A stretch of DNA of 59,536 nucleotides from CAMLHP01 sp035759745 (GCA_035759745.1 DASTUF010000050.1:1-59536), one strand, 5' to 3'; shown: positions 46,235-53,672, counted from the first letter of the stretch. Made by a program: numbers and translations. Notes: generated by a model not told the origin, from the letters alone.

Positions 46235-47832
46235 GCTGGGACGCAATCGTCGTAGGCAGCGGGTTCGGCGCCGCCTTCGCGGCGCGCCCGCTGGTGGAGG
46301 CGGGACTTCGCGTGCTGCTGCTGGAACGCGGACGCAGGGTGACACGCAGTCCGGAGAGCTGGGCGCCGCACGAGGCTGCCCAGCTCTCGCAGCATTACAA
46401 CACGGAGCCCGGCTGGATGGTGGAGGACGGCCACGGCCGCTCGACCACCGGCGGCTTCTTTTGCCTGGGCGGGCCGTCGGTGTTCTACGGTGGCGTTTCA
46501 CTCCGCTTTCGGGCGGAGGACTTTCACCCGCCCGCCGAGATCGTGGGCGACTCCGGCGCCGCGTGGCCGTGGGACTACGCCGAGCTGGAGCCATGGTACG
46601 CCGAGGTTGAGCGGGCCCTCGGCGTCGCCGGTGAGGCAGGTGTCGACCCCACCGAGCCACCGCGCAGCACCAACTATGTCGCCGCGCCGAAGCCGCTGGC
46701 ACCTATATCGGCGAAGCTCACCGACGCCGCGCGCGCACTGGGATATCACCCCTTCCGGCTGCCGCTGGCACTGAACTACTCCACATCCACAGATGAAACT
46801 GATAGAAGCAAGGATGAAGCTGATGGGCGTGGCGTGTGTATCGAGTGCGGGACGTGCGACGGGTTTGCGTGCGCGATAAGCGCCAAGAATGACGTGGCGA
46901 CGGTGGTGCTGCCGGCGCTGGTGGCGCAGGGGCTGGAAGTGCGGACCGGCCATGCTGTCACCCGGATCCTCGCCGACGACACTCGAGTGACGGGAGTTGA
47001 ATCGGTTGATGTCGCGACCGGAACGCGTGAGGTCCACCAGGCCAGGGCCGTGATCCTCGCGGCGGGCACGTTAGCCACTCCCCAGATCCTCTTCAACTCT
47101 CAACTCTCGACTCGCAACTCCGCGCAAAGCGCGGTGGGTGCCTACCTGACCAGGCACATCAACCGGATCGTCTTCGGGCTGTTCGCCAAGCGGCCGGACC
47201 CCGAGAATCGACATCACAAGCAGGTCGGCATTCACGATCTCTACTTTCCAGTGGGAAGTGGGAAGTGGGAAGTGGGAAGGATTGGAGGGCTCCAGTCTTT
47301 GGTGACCCCGCCGGTGTCCCTCGTCCGAGCCCAAGTTCCGAAGTTCGTGGGACCGATTGCGGCGCGGCTGGTGCCGCACCTGACGGGTTTGCTCGCGATT
47401 GCGGAGGACCAGCCGCAGGCACAGAACCGGATCAGTGTGATTCCCGGGAAGCACGACGCGCTCGGGCTCCCCACCATCCTCATTCGCCACCAGTACACCG
47501 AGCGCGACGAGCGCGCCGTGGGTATCCTTGCCGACGCCGGCCAGCGGATCCTCAGGAAGGCAGGGGCGCTGGCCTTCTACCGCCACCGGATCTGGACCTT
47601 CAGCCATGCGCTGGGCACCGTGCGCATGGGCATCGACCCACGCACGGCGCCGCTGGATGGCGCCGGCTGCTATCGCGGAGTGGAGAACCTGGTCATCACC
47701 GACGGCAGCGCGCTGCCCACCTCCGCCAGCGTCAATCCCAGCCTCACCATCGCTGCCACCGCGCTCCGCGCCGGCACGCTGCTGGCCCAGAGGCTCACCC
47801 GGGTCGCGGCCGTCTCGAGCACCACCACATGA
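46231..47832 (+). CDS. GMC-family FAD-dependent oxidoreductase with repeat-derived inserts
   Basis: 533 residues from a TTG at 46231 overlapping the previous stop. The FAD motif is VGSGFGAAFAARPLVEAG at the start; GVCIECGTCDGFACAISAKN (about 203-222) is the Cys-rich segment of the cholesterol-oxidase/GMC group, and the catalytic C-terminus has SHALGTVRMG and DGSALPTSASVNPSLTIAAT. It oxidises an alcohol or sugar. Three in-frame stretches come from dispersed DNA repeats: about 185-199 (STDETDRSKDEADG), 288-297 (NSQLSTRNS) and 340-350 (PVGSGKWEVGR). Its stop overlaps the Gfo/Idh start (ATGA), so the two dehydrogenases likely act together. Confidence 0.87.
   Translation: MSWDAIVVGSGFGAAFAARPLVEAGLRVLLLERGRRVTRSPESWAPHEAAQLSQHYNTEPGWMVEDGHGRSTTGGFFCLGGPSVFYGGVSLRFRAEDFHPPAEIVGDSGAAWPWDYAELEPWYAEVERALGVAGEAGVDPTEPPRSTNYVAAPKPLAPISAKLTDAARALGYHPFRLPLALNYSTSTDETDRSKDEADGRGVCIECGTCDGFACAISAKNDVATVVLPALVAQGLEVRTGHAVTRILADDTRVTGVESVDVATGTREVHQARAVILAAGTLATPQILFNSQLSTRNSAQSAVGAYLTRHINRIVFGLFAKRPDPENRHHKQVGIHDLYFPVGSGKWEVGRIGGLQSLVTPPVSLVRAQVPKFVGPIAARLVPHLTGLLAIAEDQPQAQNRISVIPGKHDALGLPTILIRHQYTERDERAVGILADAGQRILRKAGALAFYRHRIWTFSHALGTVRMGIDPRTAPLDGAGCYRGVENLVITDGSALPTSASVNPSLTIAATALRAGTLLAQRLTRVAAVSSTTT
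46785..46827. repeat. Dispersed repeat copy inside the GMC gene
   Basis: CACAGATGAAACTGATAGAA and GATGAAGCTGATGGG here are the reverse complement of the intergenic repeat at 10160-10205 (CAGCGTCATCCTT, TCAGTTTCATCTGTGG), at about 80% identity by eye. It is in frame just before the Cys-rich segment. Confidence 0.65.
47094..47121. repeat. Heptameric repeat (AACTCTC) inside the GMC gene
   Basis: Four units AACTCTC, AACTCTC, GACTCGC, AACTCCG are read in frame as NSQLSTRNS. The 7-bp period matches the other arrays in the window. Confidence 0.7.
47250..47280. repeat. Heptameric repeat (AGTGGGA) inside the GMC gene
   Basis: Four copies of AGTGGGA are read in frame as PVGSGKWEVGR. The unit is the same as in the arrays at 14094, 17336 and 43998. 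Confidence 0.85.
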
Positions 47833-48812
47833 CCGCGCCGCGCATCATCCCGAAGGATGTGCCGCTTCGGCTAGTGTTCCTCGGCTGCGGCAACATCGCC
47901 CGCCGGCACGCCCAGCTCATCCGCAAGCGCTTCCGCGACGTCCACCTGTTCTTCGCCAGCCGGGACGGCACCAGGGCAGGCCAGTTCAGCCGGGAACTGG
48001 GAGGTGCGGGCTCCTTCGCGGGGTACGCCTCGGCGCTGGCCGACCCCAGCACCCACGTCGCATTCGTCGCGACCCCCACTGCCCAGCATCTCGAGCTGAC
48101 CCTCGCGGCGCTGGCCGCGGGCAAGGACGTCATCGTCGAGAAGCCGCCCTTCATGCAGAGCAGCGACTTCGACCAGGTCGAGGCGGCAATGGCGGCGTCG
48201 GGCCGGCGGGTGTTCGTCGCCGAGAACTACTACTACCGGCCACTCACCCGGACGCTGAGAAAACTCATCAGCGAGGGCGCGGTGGGCGATGTGCGCTACC
48301 TGATCGTCAAGGCACTCAAGCAACAGAAGACCGGCGGCTGGCGCGACGACGTGAAGATCGCCGGCGGCGGCGCGCTGTTCGAGGGCGGGATCCACTGGGT
48401 GGACCTCATGGCCAGTATTGGACTGAGTGTGAAGAGTGTGAGCGGGTGGGCTCCGCGCAACGCACAGCCCGAGAGAAGCATGCTGGTAGTGTTCAAGTAT
48501 GAAGAGGGTCCAGTGGGAACTCTCTTTCATTCCTGGGACACACCCTCGCTCCTCAAGGGGCTCCGACTCTCGCGTATCCATGGAAGCGGAGGGTCGATCG
48601 CGTTCGAATCCAACGGGCTGTTCCTGCTGCTGTTCTCGCGCAGGCCCCGGATTATCTTCCCCGGCTTCCGGGACATCAGCGGCTATGGCGCGATGCTGGC
48701 CGACTTCCTGGGCGCCATTCGGAACGGCCGGGAACCGGAGTTCTCGCTGGCCATGGCCCGGCGCGACCTGCAGCTGGTGGAAGAGGCCTACCGCACCGCT
48801 GCCGAATCCTGA
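47829..48812 (+). CDS. Gfo/Idh/MocA-family oxidoreductase
   Basis: 327 residues. The N-terminal Rossmann half has LRLVFLGCGNIARRHAQLIR and AFVATPTAQHLELTLAALAA, and the catalytic EKP is in GKDVIVEKPPFM. The C-terminal alpha/beta domain has AENYYYRPLTRTLRKLISEG, GGGALFEGGIHWVDLMASIG and a late RIHGSGGSIAFES. The family oxidises sugars, inositols or related polyols with NAD(P). Its start overlaps the GMC stop and it precedes the duplicated membrane protein by 20 bp. The GSVKSVSGW area (48415-48450) is locally repetitive but keeps the frame. Confidence 0.92.
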   Translation: MTAPRIIPKDVPLRLVFLGCGNIARRHAQLIRKRFRDVHLFFASRDGTRAGQFSRELGGAGSFAGYASALADPSTHVAFVATPTAQHLELTLAALAAGKDVIVEKPPFMQSSDFDQVEAAMAASGRRVFVAENYYYRPLTRTLRKLISEGAVGDVRYLIVKALKQQKTGGWRDDVKIAGGGALFEGGIHWVDLMASIGLSVKSVSGWAPRNAQPERSMLVVFKYEEGPVGTLFHSWDTPSLLKGLRLSRIHGSGGSIAFESNGLFLLLFSRRPRIIFPGFRDISGYGAMLADFLGAIRNGREPEFSLAMARRDLQLVEEAYRTAAES

Positions 48813-48832
48813 CTTTCACGCAAGGAACCTTG

Positions 48833-49636
48833 ATGCAACCGTGGCTTGCCGCTGCGCTGGTCGCCTTTGTGGCCGGACTGCACTCCTCGATCTGGGGGAT
48901 GTACAAGGACGCGCCCCACGAAGGCTTCACCTGGAGCACGTTCTTCCGGTCGATGTTCTTCGCCACGGTGCTGGGCGTGCTGATCCAGCAGGTGACCGGG
49001 CTCTACCCGGCCGATGCCGCGAGCTTCGTGGTGTTCTTCGGGGTGGTGTACGTGGTGGAGCGGGCGGTGGCCGAGGCGTACAAGACCTTCTTCCGGCAGC
49101 AGGACCAGTCCAAGTACACCATCCCGATGCAGTTCGCGGTGTTCGGGAAGCCGGTGACCAGCCGGGGGCTCCGGGCGCTGCTGGGCGTGGGCTACGTGGG
49201 CATCATGGTGCTGACGCTGTGGCTGGTGTGGCTGCTGGACCGCTCCATCGACGGCCCGCCACCGATCTGGCTGGTGTTCCTGGTCGGCTCGGCGGCGGGC
49301 TGGATCAGCGCGTTCGGCGGGGCGTGGAAGGACGCGCCGATCGAGGGGTTCCAGATCTTCAAGTTCTTCCGCAGCCCGCTGATGGCCGGCGGTTACGCGC
49401 TGCTGGTGTCGCTCCTGACCAGCAACCTGGTGTACATCGTGATGGCGGCGGAGGGGTTCGTCATCATGACGACGGAGACGTACAAGACGTTCTTCTTTCC
49501 CAGCAAGCCGCGGGGCAAGTTTGCCGGGAAGCCGGTGCTGTTTCCCGAGTGGCTCAGGTATCGGCAGTACTTCGTGCCGGTCTACGTGCTGATCTGGCTG
49601 CTGGTGATCGCGACCTGGGTGCGCGCCGTAGTTTAG
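48833..49636 (+). CDS. Membrane protein with internal duplication (KDAPxEGF motif)
   Basis: 267 residues with about six hydrophobic helices. Two halves match: GMYKDAPHEGFTWSTFFRSM...EAYKTFFRQQ (about 22-100) and GAWKDAPIEGFQIFKFFRSP...ETYKTFFFPS (about 163-225), so it arose by duplication. No family name is known to me. The charged KDAPxEGF and TYKTFF segments lie between helices and are candidates for a shared functional surface. It starts 20 bp after the Gfo/Idh gene with AAGGAA upstream, probably as the last gene of the operon. An ATP- or ligand-binding motif is not evident. Confidence 0.75.
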   Translation: MQPWLAAALVAFVAGLHSSIWGMYKDAPHEGFTWSTFFRSMFFATVLGVLIQQVTGLYPADAASFVVFFGVVYVVERAVAEAYKTFFRQQDQSKYTIPMQFAVFGKPVTSRGLRALLGVGYVGIMVLTLWLVWLLDRSIDGPPPIWLVFLVGSAAGWISAFGGAWKDAPIEGFQIFKFFRSPLMAGGYALLVSLLTSNLVYIVMAAEGFVIMTTETYKTFFFPSKPRGKFAGKPVLFPEWLRYRQYFVPVYVLIWLLVIATWVRAVV

Positions 49637-49640
49637 TTAC

Positions 49641-49682
49641 GTCATTGCGAGCCGCCGAAGGCGGCGAAGCAATCTGGCCGCC
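49641..49682. repeat. GTCATTGCGAG...GAAGCAATCT repeat
   Basis: ACGTCATTGCGAGCCGCCGA and GGCGGCGAAGCAATCTGGCC form a short inverted motif after the membrane-protein stop. The GTCATTGCGAG/GAAGCAATCT type is widespread in environmental bacteria. A partial copy is at 51141-51180. Confidence 0.6.
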
Positions 49683-49706
49683 TACCGACGAACCGCACAG
49701 TCAGCA

Positions 49707-49848
49707 TTAACCACAGAGCCACAGAGGACACAGAGAAAAGCAACTGTTGTTGTGGGTGCCATTCCGAGGCAACGTCGCCTGCCGCACGCCCACAACAAAA
49801 AGGATAGGGTCCTCGATATCTCCGTGTCCTCTGTGGCTCTGTGGTTAA
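49707..49848. repeat. Nested inverted-repeat element, copy F (pair with E)
   Basis: A near-identical copy of element E in opposite orientation about 5.0 kb away. The arms TTAACCACAGAGCCACAGAG and the inverse flank the inner doublet at 49746-49801, whose 56 bp match E exactly in reverse complement; there is also a 3-bp insertion and a few substitutions outside the core. It lies between the convergent membrane-protein and ThrE genes. Confidence 0.85.
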
Positions 49849-49876
49849 TGAGGGCTGTTTGGTTCGCAGGTGCGTG

Positions 49877-51115
49877 CTACGGCAGGCTGCGCCTTGGCCC
49901 GATGACGTTGGCGATCAGGATCCCCGCCACGATTGACACCGCGATCACCACCATCCGGAACGCGGTCTCGATTCCCGAGATGACCTCCCGCTCCATCAGC
50001 GCCGTGAGGCTTCGCATGCCCACGCTCCCCGGCACCAGCAGCAGGATGCCGGGCACCAGGAACACCTGCGACGGCCGGTCGCGCAGGACTGCGAGCAGGT
50101 TGCTCGCGACACCCACCGCCAGTGCCCCCACGAAGCTCCCCAGCTCGGGCCCGAACAGCGTCGCGCCCAGCCGGCTGCTGTAGAACGCCAGCACTCCCAC
50201 CAGCACCAGCCACGGTGCGCTCCGCTGCTCGGCCTTGAGCAGCACCACGAATCCCAGCGGCGCCACCACCAGCGCCACGAGGTTGTACCACGCCGGCACG
50301 CTCGCCGGCGCGATGCTCATCGGCGCCCCCGAGATGGTGGTGCCAAGGGCGGTCCCCAGCGCCACCCCGAACAGGATGCTGAGGAAGGTCATCATCGCCG
50401 CGCTGAGCCGGGCGGTGCCGGACGCGAGGTGACGGGTGGAGAGCTCGATCATCGACACGGTGAACGTGAAGCCCGGCACCAGCACGATGATCCCGCCCAG
50501 CGTGGCGAGGAACACCGAGTGTGGGTAGGAGTGGCTCAGGACGGTCGCAAGAAATGCCACCAGGAACGACGCCAGGGTCTCGAAGGTCCGGGCGATGGCG
50601 GCGTAGCGCACTCCCACCGCGGCCAGGGCGCCGACCACAAGTCCCAGCCCGGTGCTCACGATGATCTCGCGCAGCCCGCCGCCCAGGAACCGGGTGGCGG
50701 CACCCGAGGTGAGTCCGAATGCCAATGCCGTCAGCAACAGCCCATAGCGGGGAGGCGCCGCCGAGATCAGCTCGATCCGGCTGGAGCCCTCGGCGGGGGT
50801 CACGTCACCCTTGAGCACCTGCAGCGCTATGGCGTCGAGCTGGGTCAGCTTGCCGAGGTCCTGCTCGCCCGGCTGCACCCGGATCATGAAGGTGCGCTGG
50901 CCCTCCATCGAGCCGAACGCCACCATGATCGAGGTAGGAGTGGAGAAGAACTGGGCCTCGACGCCGAGGTCGAGGCTGGCCTTGCCCAGCACCGCTTCCA
51001 GCCGGTGCGCCGCGTACCCGTAGGTGTGCAGTGCGCGGCCGAGATTGAGGATGAAGTTGATGGTGTCGGGCGCGAAGTAGCCGGCCCGGCGCTCGACAGG
51101 GTAGGGGGTGGTCAC
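49877..51115 (-). CDS. Threonine/serine exporter (ThrE-type, fused DUF1212/DUF3815)
   Basis: 412 residues from a GTG at 51115; the longer open frame overlaps the antitoxin region. The N-terminal part (about 1-220) is the DUF1212 cytosolic-to-membrane half (FILNLGRALHTYGYAAHRLE, VEAQFFSTPTSIMVAFG). The C-terminal half has about ten hydrophobic helices (GGIIVLVPGFTFTVSMIELS; LGSFVGALAVGVASNLLAVL; PGILLLVPGSVGMRSL). Corynebacterium ThrE exports threonine and serine by proton motive force. The paired halves fused in one chain match ThrE. No regulatory site was seen. Confidence 0.88.
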   Translation of the reverse strand: MTTPYPVERRAGYFAPDTINFILNLGRALHTYGYAAHRLEAVLGKASLDLGVEAQFFSTPTSIMVAFGSMEGQRTFMIRVQPGEQDLGKLTQLDAIALQVLKGDVTPAEGSSRIELISAAPPRYGLLLTALAFGLTSGAATRFLGGGLREIIVSTGLGLVVGALAAVGVRYAAIARTFETLASFLVAFLATVLSHSYPHSVFLATLGGIIVLVPGFTFTVSMIELSTRHLASGTARLSAAMMTFLSILFGVALGTALGTTISGAPMSIAPASVPAWYNLVALVVAPLGFVVLLKAEQRSAPWLVLVGVLAFYSSRLGATLFGPELGSFVGALAVGVASNLLAVLRDRPSQVFLVPGILLLVPGSVGMRSLTALMEREVISGIETAFRMVVIAVSIVAGILIANVIGPRRSLP

Positions 51116-51140
51116 GGAAGCAAAACTAACGCCGCCACTT

Positions 51141-51180
51141 ACGTCATTGCGAGCCAGGCCGAGCGGAGCCTCCCTACTGA
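51141..51180. repeat. Partial GTCATTGCGAG repeat
   Basis: ACGTCATTGCGAGCCAGGCC resembles the repeat at 49641 over its first 15 bases, then diverges. It lies between the ThrE and antitoxin starts. Confidence 0.45.
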
Positions 51181-51190
51181 GACGAGGGTT

Positions 51191-51439
51191 TTGACCGCGC
51201 ATGTGCCGCTGGGCCTCGCGGACAAGGTGGACGCGATGGCGGCGCGGCTTGAACGCTCGCGTGGCTGGGTGATGAAGCAAGCGCTCGCCGCCTGGGTCGA
51301 GCTGGAAGAGGAGCGTCACCGGATGACGCTCGAGGCCCTGGCAGATGTGGATGCGGGCCGCGTCATCGATCATCAAGCGATCGAGGCATGGGCTGACAGT
51401 CTCGGGACCGACAGGCCGCTTCCGCTTCCCGGCAAGTGA
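51191..51439 (+). CDS. Ribbon-helix-helix antitoxin (CopG/ParD-like)
   Basis: 82 residues from a TTG at 51191 (a GTG at 51203 is possible). The N-terminal RHH fold reads AHVPLGLADKVDAMAARLER, SRGWVMKQALAAWVELEEER, with a flexible C-terminal part (EALADVDAGRVIDHQAIEAW) suited to covering the toxin. It overlaps the toxin gene start by 4 bp (GTGA), the usual order for ParD-ParE. RHH antitoxins bind their own promoter; no clear operator was picked out here. Confidence 0.85.
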   Translation: MTAHVPLGLADKVDAMAARLERSRGWVMKQALAAWVELEEERHRMTLEALADVDAGRVIDHQAIEAWADSLGTDRPLPLPGK

Positions 51440-51702
51440 AGATCCTGTGGACCAGCAGGGCGGCCTCGGACCTGGTGCGCCTGCACCAGCATCTGAGCCC
51501 GGTGGCGCCGCTCGCGCATGCGCCTCGTCGACTGCTCGACTATCCGCGGATTGGCGAGAAGCTGGAAGCCTATGAGCCCCGCGAGGTGCGGCGGATCATC
51601 GTCGGCGACTACGAGCTGCGTTACGAGATCGCGGGCGGGACCATCATTATTCTGCGCCTTTGGCATGGCCGCGAGAACCGCAGCTTCAGTTCGGAGGACT
51701 GA
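51436..51702 (+). CDS. RelE/ParE-family toxin, apparently shortened
   Basis: 88 residues. The C-terminal half is typical: RRLLDYPRIGEKLEAYEPRE, VRRIIVGDYELRYEIAGGTI, LRLWHGRENRSF. The N-terminal half starts well (MKILWTSRAASDLVRLHQHL), but the segment between HLSPVAP and APRRLL is about 13-15 residues shorter than usual, removing most of helix alpha2. That might weaken the fold or the antitoxin contact, so the toxin could be inactive. It is the partner of the RHH antitoxin. The length comparison rests on memory of the family. Confidence 0.75.
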   Translation: MKILWTSRAASDLVRLHQHLSPVAPLAHAPRRLLDYPRIGEKLEAYEPREVRRIIVGDYELRYEIAGGTIIILRLWHGRENRSFSSED

Positions 51703-51765
51703 GGGCGGTGTGCGTGTCCCATTGCACGTGGATCGGGCTCCCCCTCTTTCGGGCGGCACCTGCTC

Positions 51766-51802
51766 TTGACGGGCTATAACGTATGCCGTTATAATAGATG
51801 CC
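51766..51802 (+). promoter_or_regulatory. higBA promoter with palindromic operator; leaderless transcript likely
   Basis: -35 TTGACG (51766-51771) and -10 TATAAT (51790-51795) are 18 bp apart. The palindrome TATAACG-TATGC-CGTTATA (51775-51793) lies between them and overlaps the -10. The GTG start of higB at 51803 is only 7 bp after the -10, so the expected transcription start falls at or next to the start codon and the mRNA should have almost no leader. HigA/HigBA autorepression is inferred. Confidence 0.7.
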
Positions 51803-52096
51803 GTGATACGGTCCTTTGCCACCCCAGCGACCGAGGACCTCTTCAACGGGGTGAGCAGCCGTCGCGCGCGGACCACCTGCCCCCTGGCGCTGTGGCCCGT
51901 TGCGCGCCGCAAGCTGGACCAGGTGAACCGGGTCCGCGATCTGGCAGAGCTTCGGGTGCCGCCTGGCAACCGGCTGGAACGGCTCCGCGGAGACCGGCTG
52001 GGACAGCACAGCATTCGCATCAATGATCAATACCGGATCTGCTTCCGGTGGGAGGCCGGCTATGCCGACGACGTCGAAGTCACCGACTACCACTAG
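51803..52096 (+). CDS. higB: HigB-type toxin (RelE/ParE superfamily)
   Basis: 97 residues starting at GTG 51803. HigB features: MIRSFATPATEDLFNGVSSR, LPVARRKLDQ-like helix (LWPVARRKLDQVNRVRDLAE), then LRVPPGNRLERLRGDRLGQH and SIRINDQYRICFRWEAGYAD, DVEVTDYH at the C-terminus. HigB cleaves mRNA at ribosomes. It is first in a toxin-antitoxin order, with higA overlapping its 3' end by 35 bp. It is controlled by the palindromic promoter just upstream. A GTG start right at the predicted transcription start implies leaderless translation. Confidence 0.9.
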   Translation: MIRSFATPATEDLFNGVSSRRARTTCPLALWPVARRKLDQVNRVRDLAELRVPPGNRLERLRGDRLGQHSIRINDQYRICFRWEAGYADDVEVTDYH

Positions 52097-52427
52097 GCGT
52101 ACTGCCGGGTTGGTGCAGCGGCGCCTGCCCAGCACACGGCCGCCGACCGCTCCTGGGGAGATGCTCCTGGAGGAGTTTCTCAAGCCGCTGGGCATCTCGC
52201 AGTCGGCTTTCGCGGTGCGGCTCGGGGTCTCGTTCCCGCGCCTGAACGAGATCATCCATGCCAAGCGCGGGGTCACGCCCGATACGGCGCTGCGGCTGGC
52301 CCAGGTGACGGGGATGAGCGCCGACTTCTGGCTTGGACTGCAGCAGGACTGGGATCTCTGGCACGCGGTCCGCTCGCGCGCAGCGGCTGACATTGCCCAG
52401 CTGGAGCCATTGCCGAAGACTGGTTGA
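52062..52427 (+). CDS. higA: HigA-type antitoxin (XRE family)
   Basis: 121 residues from ATG 52062, with a good Shine-Dalgarno GGAGG at 52051-52055. The HigA pattern is APGEMLLEEFLKPLGISQSA, with the XRE helix-turn-helix SAFAVRLGVSFPRLNEIIHA and the family tail FWLGLQQDWDLWHAVRSRAA. An N-terminal extension of about 35 residues (MPTTSKSPTTTRRTAGLVQR...) overlaps the end of higB in another frame. The protein neutralises HigB and should bind the palindrome at 51775-51793. Confidence 0.92.
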   Translation: MPTTSKSPTTTRRTAGLVQRRLPSTRPPTAPGEMLLEEFLKPLGISQSAFAVRLGVSFPRLNEIIHAKRGVTPDTALRLAQVTGMSADFWLGLQQDWDLWHAVRSRAAADIAQLEPLPKTG

Positions 52428-52450
52428 GCGAGTAGCGCGAGCCCCGGCTC

Positions 52451-53671
52451 TCAGCCGCATCCGCGAGCGACCCCCAGCCCCGCCAGGCGCCCCGTTGCCC
52501 AGGCCCACGCGAAGTTGTAGCCACCGATGGGGCCGAAGGCGTCGAGCAGCTCCCCACATAAAAAGAGCCCCGGGTGGCGCCGGCTCTCGAGGGTGCGTGG
52601 GTTGACCTCGTCCAGCGCCACGCCGCCTCCTGTCACCTCCGCCTTCTTGTAGCCCTCGTCGCCGGTCCAGGGCAGGGGATACCGGGTCAGGACCCGGATC
52701 AGCTCGCGGCGCTCGTCGCGGGTGAGGTGGGACAGGGTCCGGTCATCGGGAATGCCGGCCTCGCCCAGCAACTGATCGGCAAGCCGAGTGACGAGCTGCC
52801 TTCGCACCAGGTTGGCGACGGTGCCGGTCCCGCCCTCGGCCAGGAGCGCTTCCCACGCCGAGGCGTCGAGCGCGCTCCATTGCACCTGGATCGGCTGGGG
52901 CGGGCCGCCGTTGAGTCGGGAGAGCACGGCCAGGTGGGAGACGTCCAGCACTGAGGGGCCGCTGTATCCGCGGTGGGTGAAGAGAAACCCGCCCGTGGTG
53001 CGAAAGGGCTTCCGGCGAGCGGGTGCTTCGATGGAAACCACCGGCGAGATTCCCGCCAGCGACGCGTGCGCCGGCGGGTCGGCGGTGAGCGGAGTGAGCG
53101 CAGGGTATGTCGGGTGGATGGTGTGCCCCAGCCCGCGCAGCACCTCGATGCCGACACCGTCGCTGCCGGTGGCGGGCACCGAGAGGCCTCCGGTGGCGAG
53201 CACTACCGCCGAGGCGGCGAGTGGCGCCGAGCCGTCCAGCTCTACCTGCCAGCCACCGTCGGCTGCAGTGAGGCCGGTGAAGCGGGCTCCGTAGCGGATC
53301 TCGACGCCTTGCCCCAAGGCGTGGCGCACCAGGCCGTCGCGGATGTCGCGGGCCTTGTTGGAAACGGGGAAGAGCTTGCCGGTCTCGGCCTCGAGGGCGA
53401 GCGGAATGTTGAGCGTCGTCTCGAAGAACGCCTGCTGGTCCGCCAGCGGCCAGCTCTTGAGGAGGTTCCGCATGGTGGCGGCGGATGAGCCGGTGACGTA
53501 GCGCGCGGGGTCGAGCTGGGAGGGGAGGACGTTGCAGCGCCCGCCGCCGCTGATGAGGATCTTGCGGCCGCCGTCCTTCGTGCGCTCGAGCAGCACCACC
53601 CGCCGGCCCGCGCCCGCGGCATGGATGGCAGCCATGAGTCCCGCCGCCCCGGCGCCGAGTACGGCGATCAC
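52451..53671 (-). CDS. BaiN/RdsA-family NAD(P)/FAD-dependent flavoprotein (HI0933-like)
   Basis: 406 residues from a GTG at 53671. The FAD motif is VLGAGAAGLMAAIHAAGAGR; the HI0933 signature follows: KILISGGGRCNVLPSQ, later VLATGGLSVPATGSDGVG, TTGGFLFTHRGYSGPSVLDV and the C-terminal GELLDAFGPIGGYNFAWAWA. The family contains flavoproteins of mostly unknown substrate, including bile-acid reductases (BaiN). It lies 1 bp past the stop of the upstream oligopeptidase gene, so they are co-transcribed. The 3' end is only 24 bp from the convergent higA gene. Confidence 0.92.
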   Translation of the reverse strand: MIAVLGAGAAGLMAAIHAAGAGRRVVLLERTKDGGRKILISGGGRCNVLPSQLDPARYVTGSSAATMRNLLKSWPLADQQAFFETTLNIPLALEAETGKLFPVSNKARDIRDGLVRHALGQGVEIRYGARFTGLTAADGGWQVELDGSAPLAASAVVLATGGLSVPATGSDGVGIEVLRGLGHTIHPTYPALTPLTADPPAHASLAGISPVVSIEAPARRKPFRTTGGFLFTHRGYSGPSVLDVSHLAVLSRLNGGPPQPIQVQWSALDASAWEALLAEGGTGTVANLVRRQLVTRLADQLLGEAGIPDDRTLSHLTRDERRELIRVLTRYPLPWTGDEGYKKAEVTGGGVALDEVNPRTLESRRHPGLFLCGELLDAFGPIGGYNFAWAWATGRLAGLGVARGCG

Positions 53672-53672
53672 G

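Noticed and set aside
51191..52427. Defence island signature around the two toxin-antitoxin pairs
   Set aside because: Only the two small TA modules are present; neighbours are an amino-acid exporter and a flavoprotein, with no restriction, CBASS, Gabija or similar genes.
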